A DNA stretch of 64,000 bases from contig NZ_JAMTCS010000001.1 of the NCBI RefSeq assembly GCF_024171955.1, positions 124,001 through 188,000 of the forward strand, written 5' to 3'. Within the stretch, counting starts at the first letter, position 1, and every line of letters starts with the position of its first letter. The notes under the pieces were generated by a model. It was not told where the DNA came from. It was given only the letters and a program-made list of their open reading frames with translations, and did no database searches. Position numbers and translations under genes: made by a program. Shown here piece after piece: positions 56,586 to 64,000 of the stretch. Origin of the DNA: Promicromonospora thailandica (GTDB taxonomy: Bacteria; Actinomycetota; Actinomycetes; Actinomycetales; Cellulomonadaceae).

Positions 56586-58510
56586 CGGTCGCCCTCACCG
56601 AAGAGCCGCTTCCAGAAGCCCCTGCGCGCGGGCTCGTCGGCCAGGTCGGGCCGGCCGGCCGTCAGGTTCTCGTCGGGGGGCCGGGCCGTCACGCCGCGCA
56701 GCCCGCGGCTCTCGGTGAGGTCCGGGGCGCGGCCCGCGCCGTCGGGCGCGGCCGGGGTGCCTGTCGCGCGCGCCCGGCGGTCCGCGGCCGCCGCTGCCGC
56801 GACGTCGTCGGCCGCCGCCCGCAGGCCGGCCCCGCTCGCCTCCGCCGAGCCCAGCGCGTCGAGCTGCGCCGTGTACCGGGCCGCCTGGCCGTCCATCACG
56901 GCCTCGATGCGCGCGCGCAGCCGGTCGCGGGCCTGCAGAGCCAGCCGGCGGACGGCGTCCTCGCCGAACACCGCCTCCAGGAGGCGCTGCGCGAGCACCG
57001 CCGAGCCGCCCGCGATACCGACCTCGATGCCGGTGAGCCCGCCCGTGGAGGCGAACACGAAGATCATCAGCGCCACGCCGAGCCCGTTCACCCCGAACGA
57101 CAGTGCCCGGGCCCGCCCTCGCTTCGACTCGCCCTGCTCGCGCACCAGCTCGAGCACGTCGCCCTGCCAGCCGCGGATCTGCTCCCCCACCTCGGCCCGC
57201 AGCGCCGACGGCGTGCGCAGCAGCTCCAGGCCCTCCAGCAGCGCGGCACCCGCCGCGTCGCCGCGCCACGCCTGGTAGGACCGCTCGGCCGCCTCCTCCG
57301 CGGCGTCCAGCACCACGGACTCCAGCCCGTGCGCGATCGCCTGCTCCACCTGCGGGGCCTCGCGCGGCTTCCCGCGGAAGAAGCTCGACACCGCGTCCCG
57401 GAACCGGCCGATCCCCTCCTCGACCGCGCGGAAGAACTCGCCGGTGCCCACGAAGTCCTGCCAGCGGGCGAGCACCTCGCCCCGCAGGAGCGCGCCGTCC
57501 GACGTCGCCGCCGTCACCTGGGTCACGGCGTCCGCGTAGGCCCGCTCGACGGCGTGCCGCAGGCGGGCGTCGGCGGCCCGCTGCTCGTCGGCGGCGTCAG
57601 CCAGCTCGCCCGCGCGCAGCACGAGCGCGTCCACCACACCGTCGCGGGTCGCGGAGATGACGCGGCGGCGGGCGTCGGCGTCGCCGCCCAGCCCGGTGAG
57701 CCACCGTGAGACCTCGCCCACGCTCTCCTCGGGCAGCAGCCCGTCGGTCAGGCCCGACTCCGCCACCACGAACAGCGGGCTGTCCGCCAGGCCGTTCTCC
57801 GCCATCATGTCGCGCAGGTCGTCGGCCGTGGCCTCGGCGCCCGGGTCCACCCGGTCCAGCACCATCGCCACCTGGGCCTTGCGCGCCGACGCCTGCCGCA
57901 GCAGGTCCCACGGCACCGCGTCGGCGTACCGGGCGGACGTCGTGACGAACAGCCACAGGTCGGCGGCCCCCAGGAGCTGGGCCGCGAGCTCGCGGTTGGC
58001 GGTGTCGACCGAGTCGATGTCCGGGGCGTCGAGCAGCGCCAGGCCCTTCGGCAGCGCGTCGCTCGCCACCAGGCGCAGCGTGCGGCCCGGCTCGGGTGCC
58101 GCGCCCGTGACGCGGGCCAGGCCGGGCAGCACGCGGTCCGTCGAGAACCAGCGCGCGTCCAGCGGGTGGTGCACGAGCACGGGTGCCTTCGTCGTGGGCC
58201 GCAGCACGCCGGGCCGGGTCACCTGCTCGCCGAGCAGCGAGTTGACCAGCGTCGACTTGCCCGCACCCGTCGACCCGCCGACCACGACGAGCAGCGGAGC
58301 CTTCTGCGCGCGCAGCCGCGGTAGCAGGTAGTCGTCGAGCTGGTCCGTGGCCCGGCGCAGCTCGGTGCGGGCCGCAGCCGCGCCCGACGTCTCCAGCGGC
58401 AGGGGCAGCGCACCGAGCCGGGCACGCAGCACCTCCAGCGCCGCGGTCAGGGCTGAGCCGTCAGCGGGTTCCGGAGGCGTACCGGGCGCGGCGTCGGGCT
58501 GATCGGTCAT
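56582..58510 (-). CDS. Dynamin-like membrane GTPase
   Basis: A 642-residue GTPase beginning at the ATG at 58510. P-loop VVVGGSTGAGKSTLVNSLLG (about 76-95), G2 RPTTKAPVLV, G3 LLDAPDIDSVDT, and G4 VLDRVDPG (T/NKxD replaced by LDRVD). A long helical region with DAVSSFFRGKP and LEGLELLRTPSALRAEVGEQ follows; two hydrophobic segments (about 497-520 and 522-540) precede the C-terminal coiled region. Coupled by a 4-bp overlap to the second GTPase. The weak G4 and the size resemble dynamin-like proteins more than Era. Confidence 0.82.
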   Translation of the reverse strand: MTDQPDAAPGTPPEPADGSALTAALEVLRARLGALPLPLETSGAAAARTELRRATDQLDDYLLPRLRAQKAPLLVVVGGSTGAGKSTLVNSLLGEQVTRPGVLRPTTKAPVLVHHPLDARWFSTDRVLPGLARVTGAAPEPGRTLRLVASDALPKGLALLDAPDIDSVDTANRELAAQLLGAADLWLFVTTSARYADAVPWDLLRQASARKAQVAMVLDRVDPGAEATADDLRDMMAENGLADSPLFVVAESGLTDGLLPEESVGEVSRWLTGLGGDADARRRVISATRDGVVDALVLRAGELADAADEQRAADARLRHAVERAYADAVTQVTAATSDGALLRGEVLARWQDFVGTGEFFRAVEEGIGRFRDAVSSFFRGKPREAPQVEQAIAHGLESVVLDAAEEAAERSYQAWRGDAAGAALLEGLELLRTPSALRAEVGEQIRGWQGDVLELVREQGESKRGRARALSFGVNGLGVALMIFVFASTGGLTGIEVGIAGGSAVLAQRLLEAVFGEDAVRRLALQARDRLRARIEAVMDGQAARYTAQLDALGSAEASGAGLRAAADDVAAAAAADRRARATGTPAAPDGAGRAPDLTESRGLRGVTARPPDENLTAGRPDLADEPARRGFWKRLFGEGDR

Positions 58511-58562
58511 GCCGCACAGTCTGCCGCAGACACCCAGGTCAGGCGCGTCCGTGCGCGCGGGC

Positions 58563-59507
58563 TCAGTTGCCGAGCCGCGAGCGCAGCCACTCCAGCGCCG
58601 CGTGCGCCACCTCGCGCTGCACGGCCCGGCCGTGCGGCATGCCCGGCTCCGGGGGCCGCATCGACTCCAGCACGAGCGCACCCGCCGTCGCGGTCACCGC
58701 ACAGGTGAGCGCCTCGGGGTCGGCGTCGGGCAGCGGGTGGTGGTCCAGCAGCACCTCGGGCGGCGGGGCGCCGTCCACCCGGAGGTGCGGCAGCAGGAGG
58801 ACGACGTCGAGGAACGACGCCCCCTGGGACGGTGTGAACCAGTCGACGGCGTGCGCGCTGGTGGCGTCCCAGCCGTGGTCGGTGATCATGATCGACTCCC
58901 GGCGCAGCGCGCCGTGCACCACCGTCTTGCCCGCCATGGCCTCGCCCGCGTGGCGCGCGATGTCGGCCAGGTGGTCCACCTTGTCGGCCAGCCAGGGCGT
59001 GAACGCGGCCAGTCCCGGGGGCCGGGTCTCGGCGAGCGTCGCCCACGCGCCCACGTCGATCACGTCGGCCGTGTCGGGCAGGCCCGGCGGGGCCTCGATG
59101 GTGCCGATCTGGATGGCGAGCTCGACGGCGGCGGCCAGGTCGGCCTCGTCCCACGGGTCGTGCGGCGGGCGGACGGGCTCGTTGCGGTACCCCAGCACGA
59201 CCCAGCGGCCTGCGCCGGGGAGCACCTCGTCCACGAACCACTCGCGCGCCAGGGTCGGCACGTCGTCGGGCAGCATGGCCAGGGACGCCGCCTCGGCGGC
59301 CATCCGGTCCTGCGTCAGGGGCGCCTCGGGCCCGACGGCCCGGACGATCGAGCGCCCCGTCGCCGTCTGGAGCACCTCCAGCTGCCCGGACGCCTCCGTG
59401 CCCGTCAACGGGGCGGAGCCGATCACCCGTCCCCCCATGGTCTCGCTCACGCGGGAACGGACGGACGGGGGAAGGTCGGACCAGGCCGGCCGACGGACAG
59501 CACTCAT
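58563..59507 (-). CDS. APH/choline-kinase-fold protein lacking the catalytic Asp (paralogue 1)
   Basis: A 314-residue protein with the layout of aminoglycoside phosphotransferase-fold proteins: N-lobe (VLQTATGRSIVRAVGPEAPL), glutamate helix region, hinge VLGYRNEP, and a catalytic-loop equivalent VVHGALRRESIMITD at about 196-210. The usual HGDxxxxN has become HGAxxxxS, so Asp and Asn are both lost, while AVDWFTPSQGASFLDV keeps a DFG-like Asp. Kinase activity is therefore doubtful. ATG at 59507. Alignable over its whole length with the next gene (both start RRxxWxDLPPxxRxR). Confidence 0.75.
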   Translation of the reverse strand: MSAVRRPAWSDLPPSVRSRVSETMGGRVIGSAPLTGTEASGQLEVLQTATGRSIVRAVGPEAPLTQDRMAAEAASLAMLPDDVPTLAREWFVDEVLPGAGRWVVLGYRNEPVRPPHDPWDEADLAAAVELAIQIGTIEAPPGLPDTADVIDVGAWATLAETRPPGLAAFTPWLADKVDHLADIARHAGEAMAGKTVVHGALRRESIMITDHGWDATSAHAVDWFTPSQGASFLDVVLLLPHLRVDGAPPPEVLLDHHPLPDADPEALTCAVTATAGALVLESMRPPEPGMPHGRAVQREVAHAALEWLRSRLGN

Positions 59508-59583
59508 GGCCGGAGTGTGCCGAACTGGGCTTTCACCCGCAAACCACAAACCGCATGCGAGACGGACCAGGTCCGGTGTCCGC

Positions 59584-60537
59584 TCAGTACCCGAGGCGTG
59601 TCTGGAGCCAGGCCACCGCCGCGCGCGCCAGCCGGTGCTCGGCGGCGCGCACCTCCGGCATCTCCGGGGGCGGCGGTTCCAGCGACGAGCGCACGTAGTG
59701 CCCGGCGAGCACCGCGATCCAGCAGGTGACCGCGTCCTGGTCGGTGCCCGGCGGCAGTCCGTAGCGGCGCAGCGTCGCCTCGGGCGGTGGTCCGCCGTGG
59801 ACGCGGACGTGCAGGAGCATCGCGACCAGGTCGAGGAAGGGTGCCCCGGCACCGCCCCGGATCCAGTCCGTGACCAGCGGCGCCTCGTCGGGCGCGAGCG
59901 GCAGCAGCACGTTCTGCACGCGCAGCAGGCCGTGCTGCAGGCCGGTGCCGGCGATGGCCTCCGGGGCGTGCGTGGCGATCTCGGCGAGGCCCTCCAGCCG
60001 CCCGGCGAGCCACGGCGAGTGCTTCGCCAGCCCGGCCGGCCGCCGGTCCGCCAGCGTCTCCCACGCGTCCGTGGGGAACGTCTTCTCCTCGGGCAGGAAC
60101 ATCGGGTCGTCGGGCGCCTGGATCTCACCGATCGACCGCACCGCCCGGACCAGCGCCGCGACGTCGTCCTCCGGCCAGGAGAGGTCGATCGGGCGCACCG
60201 TGGAGCGCATCCGGTAGCCGACCGCGACCCAGCTGCCGAGCCCGGGCAGCTCCTCGTCGACGGACCACAGCAGCTCGGGGCCCGGCGCCTCAGGGGGCAG
60301 CAGCGGGTTGAGCGCGATCTCCTGCCGGAGCAGGTCCAGCGGGCCCTGGCCGGCGGCCCCGAGGGCCTTGACGAAGGCGTTCCCCTGGCTGGTCTGCACC
60401 TGGATCTGCGCACCGGGCAGGACGCCGGAGTCGCCCGACACGCTCGACGCGATCACGCGAGCGCCCAGCAGGTGGTTGATCCGTGCTCTCAACGCAGGCG
60501 GGAGGTCGTTCCAGCCCGATCGCCGCATGGGGTTCAC
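59584..60537 (-). CDS. APH/choline-kinase-fold protein lacking the catalytic Asp (paralogue 2)
   Basis: A 317-residue sibling of the preceding gene. The N-lobe reads QVQTSQGNAFVKALGAAGQG with the ATP-contacting Lys (AFVKAL), and the catalytic loop is LQHGLLRVQNVLL (about 200-212): HGD has become HGL, but the Asn is kept, and VTDWIRGGAGAPFLDL has the metal-binding Asp. It may still bind nucleotide. It starts at a GTG (60537) only a few bases from the predicted transcription start, or at the ATG at 60528. The two genes are 76 bp apart and form a tandem duplication. Confidence 0.75.
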   Translation of the reverse strand: MNPMRRSGWNDLPPALRARINHLLGARVIASSVSGDSGVLPGAQIQVQTSQGNAFVKALGAAGQGPLDLLRQEIALNPLLPPEAPGPELLWSVDEELPGLGSWVAVGYRMRSTVRPIDLSWPEDDVAALVRAVRSIGEIQAPDDPMFLPEEKTFPTDAWETLADRRPAGLAKHSPWLAGRLEGLAEIATHAPEAIAGTGLQHGLLRVQNVLLPLAPDEAPLVTDWIRGGAGAPFLDLVAMLLHVRVHGGPPPEATLRRYGLPPGTDQDAVTCWIAVLAGHYVRSSLEPPPPEMPEVRAAEHRLARAAVAWLQTRLGY

Positions 60538-60543
60538 TGCGGC

Positions 60544-60572
60544 ATCTTGTCGGAGATGTCATGGTTCAGCAA
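60544..60572 (-). promoter_or_regulatory. Promoter of the APH-fold gene pair
   Basis: On the minus strand TTGCTG (60567-60572), a 17-bp spacer and CAAGAT (60544-60549) form a good sigma70-type promoter. The start point would coincide with the GTG at 60537, implying a leaderless or nearly leaderless message. Confidence 0.5.
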
Positions 60573-60625
60573 GGATAGTATGTCGTAATCACCCATTTTG
60601 TCGGGTTACGCCCATGCCATAAGGT

Positions 60626-60665
60626 GCGCGCCCGGCCTCCCGAGCTGGTCGGGGGCCGGGCGCGC
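60626..60665. terminator. Terminator hairpin of ettA
   Basis: GCGCGCCCGGCC (60626-60637) pairs with GGCCGGGCGCGC (60654-60665), 12 bp after the ettA stop on the minus strand. Confidence 0.75.
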
Positions 60666-60676
60666 GGGTCCGCGGA

Positions 60677-62359
60677 TCAGTCGCGGGTCAGCCTGCGGTA
60701 GGTGACGCGGTGCGGGCGCGCGGCGTCGGCGCCGAGCCGCTCCACCTTGTTGGCCTCGTACGACTCGAAGTTGCCCTCGAACCAGTACCAGCTCGCCGGG
60801 TTCTCCTCGGTGCCCTCGTAGGCCAGGATGTGCGTCGCCACGCGGTCGAGGAACCACCGGTCGTGGGAGACCACGACGGCGCAGCCCGGGAACTCCAGCA
60901 GCGCGTTCTCCAGCGAGCCGAGGGTCTCGACGTCGAGGTCGTTGGTCGGCTCGTCGAGCAGCAGGAGGTTGCCGCCCTGCTTGAGCGTCAGCGCCAGGTT
61001 GAGGCGGTTGCGCTCACCGCCGGACAGCACGCCCGCGGGCTTCTGCTGGTCCGGACCCTTGAAGCCGAACGAGGCGACGTAGGCCCGCGACGGGATCTCG
61101 ACGTTGCCGACCTTGATGAAGTCGAGCCCGTCGGACACGACCTCCCACAGGGTCTTCTTCGGGTCGATGCCGCCGCGCGACTGGTCGACGTACGAGATCG
61201 ACACCGTCTCGCCGACCTTGAGCTCGCCGCCGTCGAGCGGCTCCAGGCCCACGATCGTCTTGAACAGCGTGGTCTTGCCGACGCCGTTCGGGCCGATGAC
61301 GCCCACGATGCCGTTGCGCGGCAGCGTGAACGACAGCCCGTCGATCAGCACGCGGTCGTCGAAGCCCTTCCTGAGGTCCGTGGCCTCCAGCACCAGCGAA
61401 CCCATGCGCGGGCCCGCGGGGATCTGGATCTCCTCGAAGTCGAGCTTCTTGGTGCGCTCCGCCTCGGCCGCCATCTCCTCGTAACGAGCCAGACGGGCCT
61501 TCGACTTGGTCTGTCGGCCCTTGGCGTTGGACCGCACCCACTCCAGCTCCTCCTTGAGGCGCTTGGAGAGCTTGGCGTCCTTCTTGCCCTGGACCTCCAG
61601 GCGCGCCTGCTTCTTCTCGAGGTAGGTCGAGTAGTTGCCCTCGTAGGGGTACAGGCGGCCGCGGTCGACCTCGCAGATCCACTCCGCGACGTGGTCGAGG
61701 AAGTACCGGTCGTGCGTCACCGCGAGCACGGCGCCGGGGTAGGAGGCGAGGTGCTGCTCGAGCCAGAGCACCGACTCGGCGTCCAGGTGGTTGGTGGGCT
61801 CGTCCAGCAGCAGCAGGTCGGGCTTCTCCAGGAGCAGCTTGCACAGCGCCACGCGGCGGCGCTCACCACCCGAGAGCACCTTCACGTCGGCGTCCGGCGG
61901 CGGGCAGCGCAGCGCGTCCATCGCCTGCTCGAGCTGGGAGTCGAGGTCCCACGCGTCGGCCGCGTCGATCTCCTCCTGCAGCGTGCCCATCTCGGCCAGC
62001 AGGGCGTCGAAGTCGGCGTCGGGCTCCGCCATGAGCGCGGAGATCTCGTCGAACCGCTGCTTCTTGGCCAGGATGTCGCCGACCGCCTCCTGGACGTTGC
62101 CGAGGACGGTCTTCTCCTCGTTCAGCGGCGGCTCCTGCTGCAGGATGCCCACGGTGTAGCCGGGCGACAGGCGGGCCTCGCCGTTCGACGGGGTGTCCAG
62201 CCCGGCCATGATCTTGAGGATCGTGGACTTGCCGGCGCCGTTGGGGCCGACGACGCCGATCTTCGCGCCGGGCAGGAAGTTCAGCGAGACGTCATCGAGG
62301 ATGACCTTGTCGCCGTGCGCCTTGCGCGCCTTGTACATGGAGTAGATGAACTCAGCCAC
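60677..62359 (-). CDS. ettA: Energy-dependent translational throttle protein EttA
   Basis: A 560-residue ABC-F ATPase that binds the ribosomal E site and tunes the first elongation steps to cell energy. Two ABC modules: Walker A GVVGPNGAGKSTILK (about 36-50) and GVIGPNGVGKTTLFK (about 350-365); signatures LSGGERRRVAL and LSGGERNRLNL; Walker B LLLLDEPTNHLD and LLLLDEPTNDLD. The linker has the P-site tRNA-interaction motif (KKQARLEVQGKKDAK...KGRQTKSKARL) and the EttA arm is present. Starts at a GTG (62359). Not a typical antibiotic-resistance ABC-F, given its close match to EttA. Confidence 0.95.
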   Translation of the reverse strand: MAEFIYSMYKARKAHGDKVILDDVSLNFLPGAKIGVVGPNGAGKSTILKIMAGLDTPSNGEARLSPGYTVGILQQEPPLNEEKTVLGNVQEAVGDILAKKQRFDEISALMAEPDADFDALLAEMGTLQEEIDAADAWDLDSQLEQAMDALRCPPPDADVKVLSGGERRRVALCKLLLEKPDLLLLDEPTNHLDAESVLWLEQHLASYPGAVLAVTHDRYFLDHVAEWICEVDRGRLYPYEGNYSTYLEKKQARLEVQGKKDAKLSKRLKEELEWVRSNAKGRQTKSKARLARYEEMAAEAERTKKLDFEEIQIPAGPRMGSLVLEATDLRKGFDDRVLIDGLSFTLPRNGIVGVIGPNGVGKTTLFKTIVGLEPLDGGELKVGETVSISYVDQSRGGIDPKKTLWEVVSDGLDFIKVGNVEIPSRAYVASFGFKGPDQQKPAGVLSGGERNRLNLALTLKQGGNLLLLDEPTNDLDVETLGSLENALLEFPGCAVVVSHDRWFLDRVATHILAYEGTEENPASWYWFEGNFESYEANKVERLGADAARPHRVTYRRLTRD

Positions 62360-62388
62360 TGCCTGTGATCCACCGTTCGGGGTAGGTA

Positions 62389-62431
62389 CTCGTGATTCGT
62401 GCTCGTGATTCGTGCTCGGGTCTCGTGCTCG
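62389..62431. repeat. 13-bp tandem repeats upstream of ettA
   Basis: Two exact copies of CTCGTGATTCGTG (62389-62414) are followed by degenerate ones to about 62431. They lie 30-70 bp before the ettA start codon, within its probable leader or promoter. Confidence 0.7.
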
Positions 62432-62526
62432 GGGCGGGGTGCGCTCGCGCGGAGCGGGTGCCGGCGGCGAGCGCCCGGGGACCTGGCCCCGGCACCCGCT
62501 GACCGCGGAGCACGACTACCCCAAGC

Positions 62527-63018
62527 CTACGCGTTCACCAGCTCCCGCTGCCCCTCGCCCTCCGGCTCGGGCGCGGCCCCGGTGTCCGGCGCGGGCTCGT
62601 CGTCGCCCGCCGGCGCGTCGACCGCGAACGGGTCGGGTGCGCCGAGCGGGCCGTGGTGCACCATCCGGCTGAACTCGACCTTGCCGCGCGTGGCGTCGAT
62701 GCCGACGGCGGACGCCGCGATCTCCAGCGTCATCCGCTCCTGCCCGTCCGGGCCGGTCCACTCGTCGATCTCGAGGCGGCCCGTGACGACCACCGGGTCG
62801 CCCTTGCGCACCGAGCGCGCCACGTTGGCGGCGGCCGCCTGCCACGCCTTGACCGTGAACCACAGCGTCCTGCCGTCGGTCCACTCGCCGTCGTCGTTCA
62901 CGTAGCGGCGCGTGCTCGCCACGCGGAACGTGGTCCACTGCCGGTCCTTGGCCGGGTTCACGTGCAGCGCCGGGTTGTTGCCGACGAAGCCCGACACGGT
63001 CACCATGACGTCCTTCAT
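62527..63018 (-). CDS. ssb: Single-stranded DNA-binding protein
   Basis: A 163-residue SSB. The OB-fold is complete: VTVSGFVGNNPALHVNPAKD, WTTFRVASTRRYVND, LWFTVKAWQAAAANVARSVR, KGDPVVVTGRLEIDEW, and LEIAASAVGIDATRG. The tail is acidic and Pro-rich but ends GEGQRELVNA rather than the DDDIPF-like tip of the main SSB, so this is probably a secondary SSB. ATG at 63018 with AGGAGG 6 bases upstream. Lies 53 bp downstream of a third GTPase gene on the same strand. Confidence 0.9.
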   Translation of the reverse strand: MKDVMVTVSGFVGNNPALHVNPAKDRQWTTFRVASTRRYVNDDGEWTDGRTLWFTVKAWQAAAANVARSVRKGDPVVVTGRLEIDEWTGPDGQERMTLEIAASAVGIDATRGKVEFSRMVHHGPLGAPDPFAVDAPAGDDEPAPDTGAAPEPEGEGQRELVNA

Positions 63019-63071
63019 GGGGCCCTCCTGGGTGTCCCGGACCGGCCCCAGCGGCCGGTCCGTACCCAGCA

Positions 63072-64000
63072 TCAGGCGCGGACGGGACCCAGGTCGGTCA
63101 GCCGGACGGTACCTGTGGACGACGGCCCCGGACGGCCACCTGTGGTCACGCTCTGCTCCAGGCGCAGCGGTGCGGAGGGTCCGTCGTCGCGCGCGCTCTG
63201 TGCGAGCTCGCGGACCGCGCGGTGCTCGTCGAGCAGCTTCTGGGTGGGCACGCCGAGCGTCTGCCGCAGCACGCGCTCGAGCGCCGCCCGGCCCGACGCG
63301 ATCACGCCCTGCTCCCGGCGGCTCGCCAGGGCGCGCCGTACCTGCATCCCCACCAGGAACACCACGAGCGCGGTCACGGCGGCGGCGACGGCCAGCACGC
63401 CCAGCACCGTGGTCCAGGTGTCGCCCGCGGGCAGCACGTCCACCGCGGCCAGCACCGTCGCGAGGCCCAGCACCACCGCGAGCAGCACGAACCCGAGCGC
63501 GAGCCGCCGGGTCAGGCGCTGCGTCGTCGGCCCCCGGGTGTCGAGGCTGATGCCCTGCAGCGCCGTGGCCACCGCGGTCGCGAGGTCCTGCGCGCTCGCG
63601 ACGCTCGAGGCGAGCGAGCGCCGCCAGCCGGGCTTGAGCGCCTCCCCCGCGCCGGTGAGCCACCGTGACCGGGACAGGGCCGTGGCGTCGGCGTCGGGCG
63701 CGCGGAACTCCGGCGACCCGTACCCGTTGCGCACGGCCGCGGCCACCTGCGCCGCGACCGACTCCAGCCCCGCCGCCCGGGCCAGGGCGTCCACCTCGCG
63801 CTCCAGCACGGTGTCGATGTGCCAGGGCACCTCCGCCGGGGTCTGGCTGAGCAGGAGCGCCGCGGCGGCGTCGAGCTCGCCCGCGGCCCGCCCCGCCGAG
63901 ACGGACCGCCGGGCGACGGTCTGCTCCAGCAGGCCGCGCAGGTCCGCGATGCCGATGTCCGTCTTGGTCGAGGCGGCCACCACGGGCACGTCGTCCAGGC
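63072..64000 (-). CDS. Membrane GTPase, C-terminal part (runs off the window)
   Basis: The minus-strand frame is open from the window edge to the stop at 63072, giving about 309 residues. The first part, PVVAASTKTDIGIADLRGLL, looks like the G5 region of an Era/YfjP-type GTPase; helical text follows, then two membrane helices (ALGFVLLAVVLGLATVLAAV and TTVLGVLAVAAAVTALVVFL) and a basic C-terminal region. The P-loop lies beyond the window. Layout matches the GTPases at 54900 and 56582, so this is a third member of the group. Confidence 0.75.
   Translation of the reverse strand, partial: LDDVPVVAASTKTDIGIADLRGLLEQTVARRSVSAGRAAGELDAAAALLLSQTPAEVPWHIDTVLEREVDALARAAGLESVAAQVAAAVRNGYGSPEFRAPDADATALSRSRWLTGAGEALKPGWRRSLASSVASAQDLATAVATALQGISLDTRGPTTQRLTRRLALGFVLLAVVLGLATVLAAVDVLPAGDTWTTVLGVLAVAAAVTALVVFLVGMQVRRALASRREQGVIASGRAALERVLRQTLGVPTQKLLDEHRAVRELAQSARDDGPSAPLRLEQSVTTGGRPGPSSTGTVRLTDLGPVRA

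Noticed and set aside
58509-60588. Long plus-strand open frames (406 and 673 codons)
   Set aside because: Antisense to the APH-fold genes; Ser/Arg-rich composition without domains.

Overview
The window is very GC-rich DNA packed with genes on both strands, with many GTG starts and short or coupled intergenic gaps. Its gene content points to an actinobacterium of the order Micrococcales: F420/deazaflavin-type oxidoreductases, an Eis-type acetyltransferase, a DUF2993 (LmeA-like) protein, tandem dynamin-like GTPases, DUF6226 and DUF6636 proteins, and an Erm methyltransferase with an actinobacterial-style promoter. The Promicromonosporaceae/Cellulomonadaceae neighbourhood is the best guess; this is inference from content, not a database match. 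I saw no rRNA, tRNA or CRISPR array.

0-12.7 kb: the end of a class IV aminotransferase, a 1350-residue secreted subtilase, a DUF385 (Ddn-like) protein, a two-HTH regulator divergent from a second secreted subtilase that carries an apparent frameshift near its 5' end, a sugar-nucleotide-type dehydratase/epimerase with an odd start, and an MFS exporter. 12.8-18.6 kb is accessory DNA. It holds an orphan membrane protein behind a 39-codon ORF, a DUF6226 protein, remnants of two different insertion sequences, and a decaying tandem family of small membrane proteins, each preceded by a copy of one promoter (TTGACC-17 bp-GACGAT). 18.7-25.2 kb: an XRE-cupin/thioredoxin-reductase-like divergent pair, a Cys-rich orphan, a deletion scar joining GntR and cytosine-deaminase remnants, an alpha/beta hydrolase, a MerR/SDR divergent pair and an AI-2E family permease.

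25.2-36 kb: release factor 3; a PadR-controlled ABC exporter with a clear palindromic operator and a hexanucleotide repeat; an erm gene preceded by an 11-residue leader peptide and mutually exclusive stem-loops; DUF2993 and NTF2-like proteins; the cysteine biosynthesis pair cysK-cysE behind an operator-promoter and a possible leader ORF; and a GntR(YtrA)/DUF1648 pair. 36-43 kb: MmcQ/YjbR, an F420-dependent LLM oxidoreductase, an alkyltransferase-like protein, Eis-type GNAT, Nei glycosylase, RpiB and an M13 metallopeptidase. 43.06-44.41 kb is an AbiEi/DUF559-type gene enclosed by inverted arrays of a 16-bp repeat, sitting between the 3' ends of the M13 peptidase and PepN genes.

44.4-64 kb is mostly core: PepN, a DUF6636 membrane protein, MalQ, MscS, a stand-alone PTS EIIB domain, group II truncated haemoglobin, TesB and 4HBT thioesterases, a TPR-like protein, two overlapping membrane GTPases, two adjacent APH-fold proteins that lost the catalytic aspartate, EttA, a single-stranded DNA-binding protein, and the C-terminal part of a third membrane GTPase running off the end. 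Several gene ends carry unusually long, near-perfect hairpins (22-34 bp arms) that probably act as bidirectional terminators.
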